NCBI GenBank assembly: GCA_019739215.1
Contig: JAHHDR010000026.1
Location: 124,001-188,000, forward strand
Length of the DNA: 64,000 bases
Reading direction: 5' to 3'
From: Rhizobium sp.
GTDB lineage: Bacteria > Pseudomonadota > Alphaproteobacteria > Rhizobiales > Rhizobiaceae
Both the position numbers and the translations under genes were made by a program. Below, one piece after another: positions 56,296 to 64,000 of the stretch. Below the pieces are notes generated by a model that was not told the DNA's origin, did not search any database, and saw nothing but the letters and a program-made list of their open reading frames with translations. Positions within the stretch are counted from its first letter, which is position 1, and each line of letters starts with the position of its first letter.

Positions 56296-56466
56296 TCAGT
56301 CTTCGTCGATGCGGTAGAAGTCGCGCGGGTCGAGCCTCGGAGTGGACAAAACGTCCTCCCAAGTGTCGCGGAGCTCCTCGATCGTCGATGGCGGGATGCC
56401 GTAGAGATCAAGCTCGTCGAGCGAGATCGGTCGGGCGTCATCGAAGAGGTGTTTGTATGCGATCAT
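56296..56466 (-). CDS. Small acidic protein at the head of the tns operon
   Basis: 56 residues. ATG 56466, 9 nt after GGGAGAC: MIAYKHLFDDARPISLDELDLYG and IPPSTIEELRDTWEDVLSTP. Net acidic, helical, no recognised family. It lies between the SOS-type promoter and tnsA, so it is expressed with the transposition genes; a regulator or inhibitor is possible but unsupported. Confidence 0.6.
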   Translation of the reverse strand: MIAYKHLFDDARPISLDELDLYGIPPSTIEELRDTWEDVLSTPRLDPRDFYRIDED

Positions 56467-56727
56467 GGCATGCGTCTCCCAATTCCGGAGGCGGTGGCGA
56501 CCGGAGTACAAGTTACTGGAATGGGTATGCTGAAGCCTCAGCGTCCTATTCGGACACCGTGAGGTGGAATGCGTTTGATCTGCATGGATGTGTTCCGATG
56601 TCGTGGATTGGCATGCGCGAACGAGCCGCCTGTGGCGGTCATATTCGTATGAGGCGCTGCTGTACCGTCTGCATCAGATTTCCTCGCAAAAGCGCGCCGT
56701 CATGGCGCATTGCCTTGCATAGACCGC

Positions 56728-56758
56728 GAACATTTAGTGAACACGCTCGAGATGTCAA
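56728..56758 (-). promoter_or_regulatory. Promoter with LexA-type box upstream of the tns operon
   Basis: On the minus strand: -35 TTGACA (56758-56753), 16-bp spacer, -10 TAAATG (56736-56731), with GTTC-ACTAAAT-GTTC (56742-56728) across the -10. Same architecture and 13/15 identical box as at 21626-21640. A shared TATTCGTATG...GCGC block also lies downstream of both (near 21590 and 56647). Confidence 0.75.
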
Positions 56759-57930
56759 CAAGATTCGTAAAATGCGGTGCCAATTGACGTGAAAGCCGGC
56801 TGTTTGCCGGTTCTTCTTTAACCTTTGGGCGTCATGCTGGAACTCCTTGATAAACGAACACGCGCCTTATGTGTGAGAGTGTTGAGGGTTTTCGTTGACT
56901 GGCCGGGAGGAGTTGTGACCCTTTTTTACCCGGCCAGTCGCTCCTCAAGCGCTCAGCACATCGGTTACGCCACATCAGGGTGGCCGGTGAATTTTAATGG
57001 CCGCATAAAATCGACGCTAAAATGCCGCTAAAATCACGCTAAAATCGGACCTTGTTCAGTGGCCGCTGACCGCGATGTCAGACGTCGTTCGGCCAACTCA
57101 GTGCCTCCTCGCAGTCGTCACCAGGACACAGCCATCGGCGTCCTGGAATCCATTGAAAGTTGCATCTGCGTAATCCCTCGGCATGCGGGCGACGGGAGCA
57201 CGCAGGGATACGGCCCAATGTGATTATGAACAGGGGCGGAGAGAATTAGGCGATCTTTAAATCGGACGTCCAATTGGACTTTCGCCGCTGGCACGTGAGT
57301 TCCAGAAGGTAGGTGGCTGGCTATCCGATTTCGGCGCGGTGGACGCCGGCCAACAAGACCTCATCGGCAATTTTCGTGACCTCGGGTCTAGGAGCCCGTG
57401 ACGATTGGCTGCACTTTTCTGACGACCGAATTTCCGTTCCAGCGCGCTTGGCAAGACCCTGTGGAAACAGCAGGTCAAACTGCGAGTTCTTCACGACAGC
57501 AGGCGCTGGAATAACCTCGCTTCCTAGATGAAGACTTCGATCTCAGGTCGGGATGAAATGCTGCCATGATCTCAGGTCTCGCCCACGTTAGAGCCGTTAA
57601 CTGTCCTGCGCCCTTCCGAGGGTCGCCCGGTCGGCAGGCGCGCTCAATCGGAGCACGAGTGAGCGTTCGCGTCGATCCTAGTGGGCGACGTCACAATGAC
57701 CGACTCACGGTCACAAAGACCCGGCTCGCGGCGACGATCCGGGTTTGCGTCCACTCCGTTCGGACAGCCAAAGACCTCGAAATCCGGTGCTTTTGGGGTC
57801 TTGTCCAAATCGATTAAACGATTTTCGTGGTTATTTTTATGATAAGAAAACGGCCGTTAGACGTTGTTTTTAAAGGGAAAATTAACATCTAAGCGGCCGT
57901 CACCGCCAACAGGGGTAGTTGGCGGGATAT
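56759..57930. other. Right-end non-coding region of the transposon
   Basis: About 1.2 kb with no convincing gene. It holds an 11-bp perfect inverted repeat GACTGGCCGGG / CCCGGCCAGTC (56897-56907, 56929-56939) with a T6-containing loop; an imperfect 16-17-bp inverted repeat ACGGCCGTTAGACGTT / AACATCTAAGCGGCCGT (57850-57865, 57884-57900) around an A/T-rich loop; and a degenerate TnsB-type site CAGGGGTAGTTGGCGG (57910-57925, 11/16 to the terminal repeat, inverted). Confidence 0.6.
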
Positions 57931-57952
57931 CAGACGTATATGGCGAACTAGG
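57931..57952 (-). repeat. Right terminal inverted repeat (22 bp) of the Tn7-like element
   Basis: CAGACGTATATGGCGAAC...AGG, the exact reverse complement of 13446-13467, directly followed by the TCATG duplication. Confidence 0.93.
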
Positions 57953-57957
57953 TCATG
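57953..57957. repeat. Target-site duplication TCATG, right copy
   Basis: Matches 13441-13445. On the minus strand it contains the metY stop codon (GCATGA). Confidence 0.93.
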
Positions 57958-59247
57958 CCTGCTCCAGCGCCTGCTCGAGATCGGCGATGATGTCGGAGAG
58001 ATCCTCGATACCGACCGAGAGCCGGACAACGTCGGGTCCGGCGCCGGCGGCGACCTGCTGCTCGGGCGAGAGTTGTCGATGCGTGGTCGATGCCGGATGG
58101 ATCACGAGCGAGCGCGTGTCGCCGATATTGGCGAGGTGCGAGAAGAGCTTCAGGCTCTCGACGAAGTTCTTGCCCGATTCATATCCGCCCTTGAGCCCGA
58201 AAGTGAAGACGGCACCGGCGCCCTTCGGTGAATATTTCACCTGCAGCGCGTGATTGGGATCGCTGTCGAGGCCGGAATAGTTGACCCAGGCGATCTTCGG
58301 ATGACCCTTCAGCCACTTCGCCACGCCCAGCGAGTTCTCGCAATGGCGCTGCATCCTGAGCGGCAGGGTTTCGATGCCGGTCAGGATCAGGAAGGCGTTG
58401 AGCGGAGCGAGCGAGGGGCCGAAGTCACGCAGGCCGAGCACGCGCGCAGGCGATCGCGAAGGCGATAGTTGCCGAAGGCCTGGTGCAGCACGACGCCGCC
58501 ATATTCCGGCCGCGGCTCCGACAGCATCGGATACTTGCCCGGACTTAGCCGACCAGTCGAACGTGCCGCCGTCGACCAGGATGACGCCGCCCATGGAATT
58601 GCCGTGGCCGCCCAGGAACTTGGTGACGCGAATGCACGACGATGTCGGCGCCATGCTCCAGCGGGCGGACGAGGTAGGGCGCTCGCCATCGTGTTGTCGA
58701 CGATCAGAGGCAGGCCGTGCTTGTGCGCGACCTCGGCGATCGCGGCGAGATCGACGAAGGTTCCGTTGGGATTGGCAAGGCTCTCGACGAAGACCGCCTT
58801 GGTGCGGTCGTCGATCAGCGCTTCCATCGTCGTCGGGTCCGCAGTGTCGAACCAGCGAACGTTCCAGTCGAAGCTCTTGAAGGCATTGCCGAACTGGTTG
58901 ATCGAGCCGCCATAGAGGCGTCGCGCCGCGATGAAATTGTCGCCCGGACTCATGATCGTGTGGAAGATCAGCAGTTGTGCCGCATGGCCGGAGGAGGTGG
59001 CCAGGGCCGCAGTGCCGCCTTCCAGCGCGGCGACGCGTTCCTCAAGAACGGCGTTGGTCGGGTTCATGATGCGGGTGTAGATGTTGCCGAAGGCCTGAAG
59101 GCCGAACAGGGCAGCCGCGTGATCGGCATTGTCGAAGACATAGGCCGTGGTCTGGTAGATCGGCGTGATGCGTGCCTTGGTGGTGGGATCGGGCTGCGCG
59201 CCGGCATGTACTGCAAGCGTTGCGAAACCGGGATTGTCCTTGGTCAT
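57953..59247 (-). pseudogene. metY: O-acetylhomoserine sulfhydrylase, several frameshifts; transposon insertion site at its stop
   Basis: PLP enzyme making homocysteine from O-acetylhomoserine and sulfide. The N-terminal frame gives MTKDNPGFATLAVHAGAQPDPTTKARITPIYQTTAY..., TRIMNPTNAVLEERVAALEGG and LIVDNTMAS. The expected PYLVRPLEHGADIVVHS, VTKFLGGHGNSMGG (PLP Lys), KYPMLSEPRPEYGGVVLHQAFGNY and RVLGLRDFGPSLAPLNAF then alternate between frames, needing about four indels between 58690 and 58450. The rest to LEQA-stop is intact and total length is normal (about 431 residues). Encoded protein is conserved between the indels, so technical error is a serious possibility. Confidence 0.85.
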
Positions 59248-59422
59248 GATGCTCCTCCATTATCGTTGTCGTCGATGATAGCGATTTCGCAGCCGCTGGA
59301 AAGTGCAGTTGTGCCGGATTCGGAAGTCCGAACCACCGTCACGAACATGAAATCACTGGCATTTATTCTGTCTGGTGATAGCTAGGCGGTAGAGACATAT
59401 TGTTCGAGAAAGCAGGCATTTG

Positions 59423-60556
59423 ATGGAAAACCGCGCCTCAAGATCACGGCCTGCGGAGAATGTCGAACCTGTCGCAGTGTCTGCGCGCGCGCCGCTCGTC
59501 AGTTATGAATCACTTGCCCGATGGCTGCTCGTGTTCATTCTCGCCGCGGGCGTGTATTTCTTCCATGGCTTTCTCGTGCCGGTTCTGGCGGCGCTGGTGA
59601 TCGGCTTTGCCAGTTGGCCGCTTTTCAAGCGGCTTCGGTCCGCTCTGGGCAACCGCGACGCCTGGTCGGCAACCGTGGCACTCGTGCTCGTGCTCTCGTT
59701 CATCATCGTGCCGATCATATTGGCGGTGCTCTATGCGGTGAAGGAAATCCGCCTCTGGGCGGCATGGGCGATCGAGGCGAACCGTGTCGGGCCGCCGGTG
59801 CCGGTCTGGATCGCCGACTTGCCGATCGTCGGGGCCGGGGCTGCGGAACAGTGGCAGCGTTACCTCGGCCATCCCGGCGGTCTCGGCGAACTGGTCCAGG
59901 CGATCAGCGGATCGAATATCGGCAACATCTATCGCGGCCTGCTCGTCGTCGGGTCATCGGCCTTCCAGGCGGTGCTCACGCTGCTCTTCCTGCTGATCAC
60001 GCTGTTTTTCGTCTACCGAGACGGGGACAAGCTGGTCGCCCAGCTCGACAGGCTGGGAGAGCGGGTCCTGCCGGATCGATGGGAACGGGTCTCCCGGATC
60101 GTGCCGATGACGATCAGTTCGACCGTGATGGGCATGACCGTCATCGCGATTGGCGAAGGTATCGTGCTCGGCATCGCCTACTGGCTTGCCGGAGTGCCCT
60201 CGCCCGTCACGCTCGGCATCATCACCGGCGTCATGGCGCTGGTGCCGGGCGGGGCGCCGCTCTGCTTCACGCTGGTCTCCGTCTACCTCATCGCAAGCGG
60301 CACGCCGGTCAACGGCATCGCGCTCCTGGTGTGGGGCTCGACCGAACTGTTCATCGTCGACAAGACACTTCGGCCCCGTCTGGTCGGCGGGCCGATCAAG
60401 CTGCCATTCCTGCCGACATTCTTCGGGCTGATCGGCGGGGTAAAGACCATGGGATTTCTGGGGCTTTTTCTCGGCCCGGTGCTGATGGCACTGCTGGTAT
60501 CGATCTGGAGGGAGTGGGTGTTCGAGACCAAAGGTCGGACCGACGCGGACCGCTAA
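59423..60556 (+). CDS. AI-2E family transporter
   Basis: 377 residues from ATG 59423 (a TTG directly precedes it). Seven to eight helices with the family signatures FFVYRDGDKLVAQLDRLGERVLPDRWERV, TVMGMTVIAIGEGIVLGIAYWLAGVPSP, and IKLPFLPTFFGLIGGVKTMGFLGLFLGPVL. AI-2E members include TqsA-like exporters and Na/H antiporters; the substrate here is unknown. Stands alone. Confidence 0.9.
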   Translation: MENRASRSRPAENVEPVAVSARAPLVSYESLARWLLVFILAAGVYFFHGFLVPVLAALVIGFASWPLFKRLRSALGNRDAWSATVALVLVLSFIIVPIILAVLYAVKEIRLWAAWAIEANRVGPPVPVWIADLPIVGAGAAEQWQRYLGHPGGLGELVQAISGSNIGNIYRGLLVVGSSAFQAVLTLLFLLITLFFVYRDGDKLVAQLDRLGERVLPDRWERVSRIVPMTISSTVMGMTVIAIGEGIVLGIAYWLAGVPSPVTLGIITGVMALVPGGAPLCFTLVSVYLIASGTPVNGIALLVWGSTELFIVDKTLRPRLVGGPIKLPFLPTFFGLIGGVKTMGFLGLFLGPVLMALLVSIWREWVFETKGRTDADR

Positions 60557-60733
60557 ACAGACCTTCGTTGGCAAGCCAACGATTCATCCGCTTGATCGCT
60601 TGTTTCGCCGTAGGCTCTTGTCGGAAAACCGTGGGACACTTTCCGGAACCTGCTTAGCGGTTCCAGGGCGGCCGCCAGTCGCGCACTCGATCACCCAGGC
60701 GCCCGGAAGCGGCGCCATGGGCAAAGACAAAAA

Positions 60734-60751
60734 ACACCCTCTTGCGAGGGC
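60734..60751 (-). terminator. Terminator of dksA
   Basis: Stem CCCTC / GAGGG (60737-60741 with 60746-60750), loop TTGC; followed on the minus strand by GTGTTTTTTG. Confidence 0.8.
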
Positions 60752-60766
60752 GGCCAATCAACTCAA

Positions 60767-61186
60767 CTATTCGTCACGGTATACTTTTTCGCGACGTTCA
60801 TGACGCTCCTGCGCCTCGATCGACAAGGTGGCGATCGGGCGCGCATCCAGCCGCTTAAGGCTGATCGGCTCGCCGGTCTCCTCGCAATAGCCATAGGTCC
60901 CGTCATCGATGCGCTGCACTGCGGCATCGATCTTGGAGATCAGCTTGCGCTGGCGGTCGCGAGCGCGAAGCTCGATGGCCCGATCGGTTTCGGACGAGGC
61001 CCGGTCGGCGAGGTCCGGATGATTGGCACTCTCTTCTGCAAGGTGACCGAGGGTCTCGCGTGCCTCGCGCAAGATCTCGTTTTTCCATGCAACCAGCTTG
61101 GACCGGAAATAGGCCCGTTGCCGGGGATTCATGAACTCTTCGTTTTCCGAGGGAACATAGTCCGCAAGATCGATATTCTCACTCAA
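60767..61186 (-). CDS. dksA: RNA polymerase-binding protein DksA
   Basis: 139 residues from TTG 61186, 8 nt after AGGAG; the upstream in-frame ATG (61207) lacks a ribosome site. Coiled-coil with the catalytic-like tip DLADRASSETDRA, then YGYCEETGEPISLKRLDARPIATLSIEAQERHERRE. Only one of the four zinc Cys of E. coli DksA is present, as in other rhizobial DksA. It modulates transcription with ppGpp in the stringent response. Confidence 0.95.
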   Translation of the reverse strand: MSENIDLADYVPSENEEFMNPRQRAYFRSKLVAWKNEILREARETLGHLAEESANHPDLADRASSETDRAIELRARDRQRKLISKIDAAVQRIDDGTYGYCEETGEPISLKRLDARPIATLSIEAQERHERREKVYRDE

Positions 61187-61460
61187 CGCGATTCTCCTGA
61201 AGAACATCCCGCACGCGCTGCCCTATACAGTTACAACTGTGTTAATTCAAGCCGAAAGCGCAGTTCCCACGCTTTTTACGCCTGTCATAATTTTGCGCTA
61301 AGTGATTATTTTTTTGTCAGTATTCGCTCACCGGATGATGACGCGAATAGCCGACATATGATCGTTTGCGCTATCCTTTCCCAAAGGCCGAGATTGACCT
61401 TTTCAGAGACGCCCGTTACCCAATCGAGACACAGTTGTCCCATCCCCGCGTGATCGCTTC

Positions 61461-61979
61461 ATGACGAGTTCAAGTGCCGAGACCTTCCGCCTCTATCTCG
61501 TCAGGCATGCCCATGCCGCGTGGGGAACGCCCGGCGTCAGCGATTTCGACCGTCCCCTGGACGAAACCGGCCGATACGAAGCCCGTGATGTCGCAGAACA
61601 GGCGGTGCTGTCGGGCCTCGTGCCGGATGTCCTGGTGTCGTCGCCCGCACTGAGGTGCCGCCAGACTGCGCACGCGCTGCTCGACGTGTTTCGATCCGTC
61701 CAGCCCCTCGAGGACCTGGCGCTCTATTCCGGCGGACCGGATGCCTATTTCGCGCAGATCCGGAAGCATGCCGGGCGCGGCTCGCTGATGATCGTCGGCC
61801 ACAACCCGATGGTGGAGGCGCTGGCGGCTCACCTCGCCCGGACAGGCGACATCACGGCTCCGCTCGCAATCGGCTACCCGACAGCCGGCCTGCTCGCCTT
61901 GGACATCGCCCGGCCGCTCCCCGCGGACCTCAGCCAATCCGGCGAGCCCGTCGCCCTGATAAGGCCGTCTTTGACCTGA
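61461..61979 (+). CDS. SixA-type histidine phosphatase
   Basis: 172 residues. RHG signature as LYLVRHAHAAWG (nucleophile His), then SSPALRCRQTAHALL, and a second catalytic His in SLMIVGHNPMVEALAAHL. Small phosphohistidine phosphatases of this type dephosphorylate histidine phosphotransfer domains or other substrates. Precedes ycjX by 64 bp in the same direction. Confidence 0.9.
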   Translation: MTSSSAETFRLYLVRHAHAAWGTPGVSDFDRPLDETGRYEARDVAEQAVLSGLVPDVLVSSPALRCRQTAHALLDVFRSVQPLEDLALYSGGPDAYFAQIRKHAGRGSLMIVGHNPMVEALAAHLARTGDITAPLAIGYPTAGLLALDIARPLPADLSQSGEPVALIRPSLT

Positions 61980-62043
61980 GACGGATCGTTCCTATATTGC
62001 GGCAAGACAGTCTTGCAGGAAATCGCGTTTGGCGCCCTCCCCC

Positions 62044-63504
62044 ATGAACATCGCCGACGAGGCCATGCTGGCGCTCGAGACCCTGGCCGAGCGCACCACC
62101 GGCATGCTCAGTCCGTCGCTCCGCCTCGGCGTCACCGGTCTGTCCCGCGCCGGAAAGACGGTTTTTATTTCGGCGCTGATCCACAACCTCTTGCATGGCG
62201 GCCGGCTCCCGCTGTTCGAAGCCCGGCGCTCTGGTCGGATCAAATCGGTGCGATTGCAGGAGCAGCCCGACGATGCGGTGCCGCGCTTTCAATACGAGGA
62301 CCACGTCCGCACGCTTGTCGAAAAGCGGCTCTGGCCGGACTCGACCCGCGCCATTTCCGAGTTGCGCCTGACAATCGAGTTCGAGAGCGCCTCGGCCTGG
62401 GGCCGGCTCCTGTCGGCGGGCCGCTTGTCGATCGACATTGTCGACTACCCCGGCGAGTGGCTGCTTGACCTGCCGCTGCTGGAGCAGGATTACCGGACCT
62501 TCTCCGAGCGAACGATCAAGCTCGCCGGACAGGGACGCCGCAAGGCGCTTTCTAGAGACTGGCTGGCGATCGCCGGCCGGGTCGCCGCGGACCAGGACGC
62601 CGACGAAATGCGCGCGCGCGACCTTGCGGAAGCCTTTTCGGCCTACCTGCGCGCCTGCAAGGAAGACGAGCATTCATTTTCGGCGCTCGCGCCCGGACGG
62701 TTTCTCATGCCTGGAGACCTTGAAGGCTCGCCGGCGCTGACATTCGCGCCCCTGGCCGGTCTTCCCGAAGGAAAGGCTCCGCGCGGCAGCCTGGCCGCCA
62801 TGATGGAGCGTCGTTTCGAGGCCTACAAGACCCATGTGGTAAAGCCCTTCTTCAAGGAGCACTTCGCCAGGCTCGACAGGCAGATCGTGCTCGTCGACAC
62901 GCTGCAGGCGCTCAACCGGGGGCCGGAGGCGCTGGCCGACCTCGAGAATGCTTTGGTCGACGTTCTGGGCGCGTTCCGGTCCGGTTCGAACTCGATGCTG
63001 AGCGCACTCTTCACCCGCCGGATCGACAAAGTGCTGGTGGCGGCCACGAAGGCGGACCACCTCCACCATGAAAGCCATGACCGTCTTGAGGCGCTGACCC
63101 GCCGCGTCGTCGACCGCGCCCTCGACCGGATCGGCCGGACCGGCGCGGCGATCGACGTGATGGCCCTTGCCTCGATCCGTGCCACCCGCGAGGCCACCGT
63201 CTCCCGCGACGGCGAGGACCTGCCTGTCATCGTGGGCACGCCGATCGCAGGTGAGACCATCAACGGCGAGGTTTTCGACGGAAAGCGCCGTACCGCGGTC
63301 TTTCCGGGCGACCTTCCCGAAAAGACCGACATGTATTTCCGGCCGCCCGGCGCCGTGCCCAACATGCCGGCGCTGCCGCAGATCAACATCGTTCGTTTCC
63401 GTCCGCCCGAACTCGAGGAATCGAACACCGGGCTGAAGCTGTCGCTGCCGCATATCAGACTCGACCGCGCCCTTCAGTTCCTTCTCGGAGACCGACTGGC
63501 ATGA
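62044..63504 (+). CDS. ycjX: YcjX-family P-loop protein (DUF463)
   Basis: 486 residues from ATG 62044 (MNIADEAMLALETL); the window also shows ATG 62029. P-loop TGLSRAGKTVFISALIHNLLHGGRLP, switch-like IDIVDYPGEWLLDLPLL, guanine-specificity-like ATKADH, and the C-terminal DUF463 region. Binds GTP/GDP; role is stress-linked but not settled. Overlaps ycjF by ATGA, forming the usual ycjX-ycjF pair. Confidence 0.92.
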   Translation: MNIADEAMLALETLAERTTGMLSPSLRLGVTGLSRAGKTVFISALIHNLLHGGRLPLFEARRSGRIKSVRLQEQPDDAVPRFQYEDHVRTLVEKRLWPDSTRAISELRLTIEFESASAWGRLLSAGRLSIDIVDYPGEWLLDLPLLEQDYRTFSERTIKLAGQGRRKALSRDWLAIAGRVAADQDADEMRARDLAEAFSAYLRACKEDEHSFSALAPGRFLMPGDLEGSPALTFAPLAGLPEGKAPRGSLAAMMERRFEAYKTHVVKPFFKEHFARLDRQIVLVDTLQALNRGPEALADLENALVDVLGAFRSGSNSMLSALFTRRIDKVLVAATKADHLHHESHDRLEALTRRVVDRALDRIGRTGAAIDVMALASIRATREATVSRDGEDLPVIVGTPIAGETINGEVFDGKRRTAVFPGDLPEKTDMYFRPPGAVPNMPALPQINIVRFRPPELEESNTGLKLSLPHIRLDRALQFLLGDRLA

Positions 63505-64000
63505 CCAAGGAGCCGCGCAAGCCCCAAAGTTTCGTCTTCGACGAGCCCGGGGAGAAGCCGGTCGAGGAAGGGCGGATGCGAAAGCCCGGGGCGTTTGATG
63601 CGGGCATCGTCCTGACACCCGATGAACTCGACCCGTTCCTCGGCACGGCGGACGCGCTGCCACCGCCGCCACCACGGCCCAGGCGCGGCCTGCCCCTCGT
63701 CAAGATCTTCCTCGCCGCGCTGGGCACGATCCTTTCGATCGGCTTCGGTCTGTGGCTGGACGGGCTCATCCGCGCCCTGTTCAGCCGGGCAGACTGGCTG
63801 GGCTACACCGCGATCGCCATCACCGCCCTCGGCATCCTGGCGCTCGTCGGCATGGTGCTGCGCGAATGGCTCGGCATGCGCCGCCTGTCCGCCGTGCAGG
63901 CGCTGAAAGCCGAGGCGGAGGACGCGTTGAGAAACAGGATGCCGGCGCCCGCCCGCACGGTCGTCGAAAAGCTGGTGGCGCTGTCGGAGCGCTTGCCGGA
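63501..64000 (+). CDS. ycjF: YcjF-family membrane protein (TIGR01620), 3' end outside window
   Basis: First 166 residues only. Cytoplasmic Pro-rich N-terminus (MTKEPRKPQSFVFDEPGEKPVEEG), two membrane helices (LPLVKIFLAALGTILSIGFGLWLDGL and YTAIAITALGILALVGMVLREWLG), then a cytoplasmic domain starting MRRLSAVQALKAEAEDALR. Matches YcjF/DUF697-type partners of YcjX. Continues beyond the window. Confidence 0.9.
   Translation, partial: MTKEPRKPQSFVFDEPGEKPVEEGRMRKPGAFDAGIVLTPDELDPFLGTADALPPPPPRPRRGLPLVKIFLAALGTILSIGFGLWLDGLIRALFSRADWLGYTAIAITALGILALVGMVLREWLGMRRLSAVQALKAEAEDALRNRMPAPARTVVEKLVALSERLP

Larger units (their letters stand above)
13446..57952 (-). mobile_element. Tn7-like transposon, 44,507 bp, complete with both ends
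   Basis: Bounded by identical 22-bp inverted repeats and a 5-bp direct duplication. Core genes tnsA, tnsB, tnsC and tniQ sit in the right 8 kb and read leftward, tnsA nearest the right end as in Tn7. About 35 kb of cargo lies between them and the left end: ABC-3C defence, an FtsH-like/TnsA-like pair, copper and heavy-metal efflux, thiol redox, TerD-type proteins and nucleases. The right end abuts the metY 3' end. There is no second tniQ/tnsD and no CRISPR array, so a single 733-residue TniQ protein presumably picks the target. Confidence 0.93.

Noticed and set aside
49920..56562. CRISPR-associated transposon (CAST)
   Set aside because: No repeat-spacer array and no cas gene anywhere in the window.
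57250..57820. Short open frames (60-83 codons) in the right-end region
   Set aside because: No ribosome site, no recognisable residues, and base composition like the surrounding non-coding DNA.
13441..57957. Integration into a tRNA gene by a tyrosine recombinase
   Set aside because: No tRNA fragment or integrase at either junction; ends, TSD and tns genes explain the island.

Overview
The window is high-GC alphaproteobacterial chromosome, most likely Hyphomicrobiales (Rhizobiales). The evidence is the HU, Lon, ClpX and ClpP block, a RibH2-type lumazine synthase under an FMN riboswitch, a TTG-started DksA of the rhizobial type, a ycjX-ycjF pair, and GTTC-N7-GTTC LexA boxes. No replication genes, rRNA, tRNA or CRISPR array were seen.

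Left core (1-13444): the end of an exopolysaccharide locus (glycosyltransferase, acyltransferase, Wzz/BY-kinase-like protein), a YeiH-type exporter with its divergent LysR regulator, riboswitch-ribH2, then hup, lon, clpX and clpP on the minus strand, a cytochrome P450 and a small cupin. Right core (57953-64000): metY, an AI-2E family permease, dksA, a SixA-type phosphatase, ycjX and the start of ycjF.

Between them lies a complete Tn7-like transposon of about 44.5 kb (13446-57952). It has perfect 22-bp terminal inverted repeats, a perfect 5-bp target duplication (TCATG), and a tnsA-tnsB-tnsC-tniQ operon reading away from the right end. It split a metY-cupin gene pair exactly at their ATGA stop/start overlap, with the tnsA-proximal end facing the metY 3' end, as Tn7 faces glmS. 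From the left, the cargo is: an ABC-3C three-gene defence cassette (14.5-17.5 kb) flanked by two mirror-image pairs of small unknown genes; an FtsH-like AAA+/metallopeptidase with a TnsA-like protein (18.9-21.5 kb); a copper/heavy-metal block (CusBA remnants, DUF411, ZIP, multicopper oxidase, MntR, two MerR regulators, a Zn/Cd P-type ATPase); a copper and thiol-redox block (CcdA, PCuAC, SCO, DsbB, DsbA-like); TerD and vWA proteins; an orphan motA; a BRCT protein; and an Rpn-like nuclease.

Two points stand out. The tns operon and the distant TnsA-like/FtsH-like operon have clearly related promoters, each with a GAAC-N7-GAAC (LexA/SOS-type) box over the -10. This suggests that transposition and the AAA+ module are induced together by DNA damage. 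Second, many otherwise well-conserved genes (lon 3' end, cusB, cusA, a thioredoxin, the BRCT gene, tnsA, metY) carry single-base frameshifts, often in short homopolymers. That pattern fits sequencing or assembly indels at least as well as real decay.
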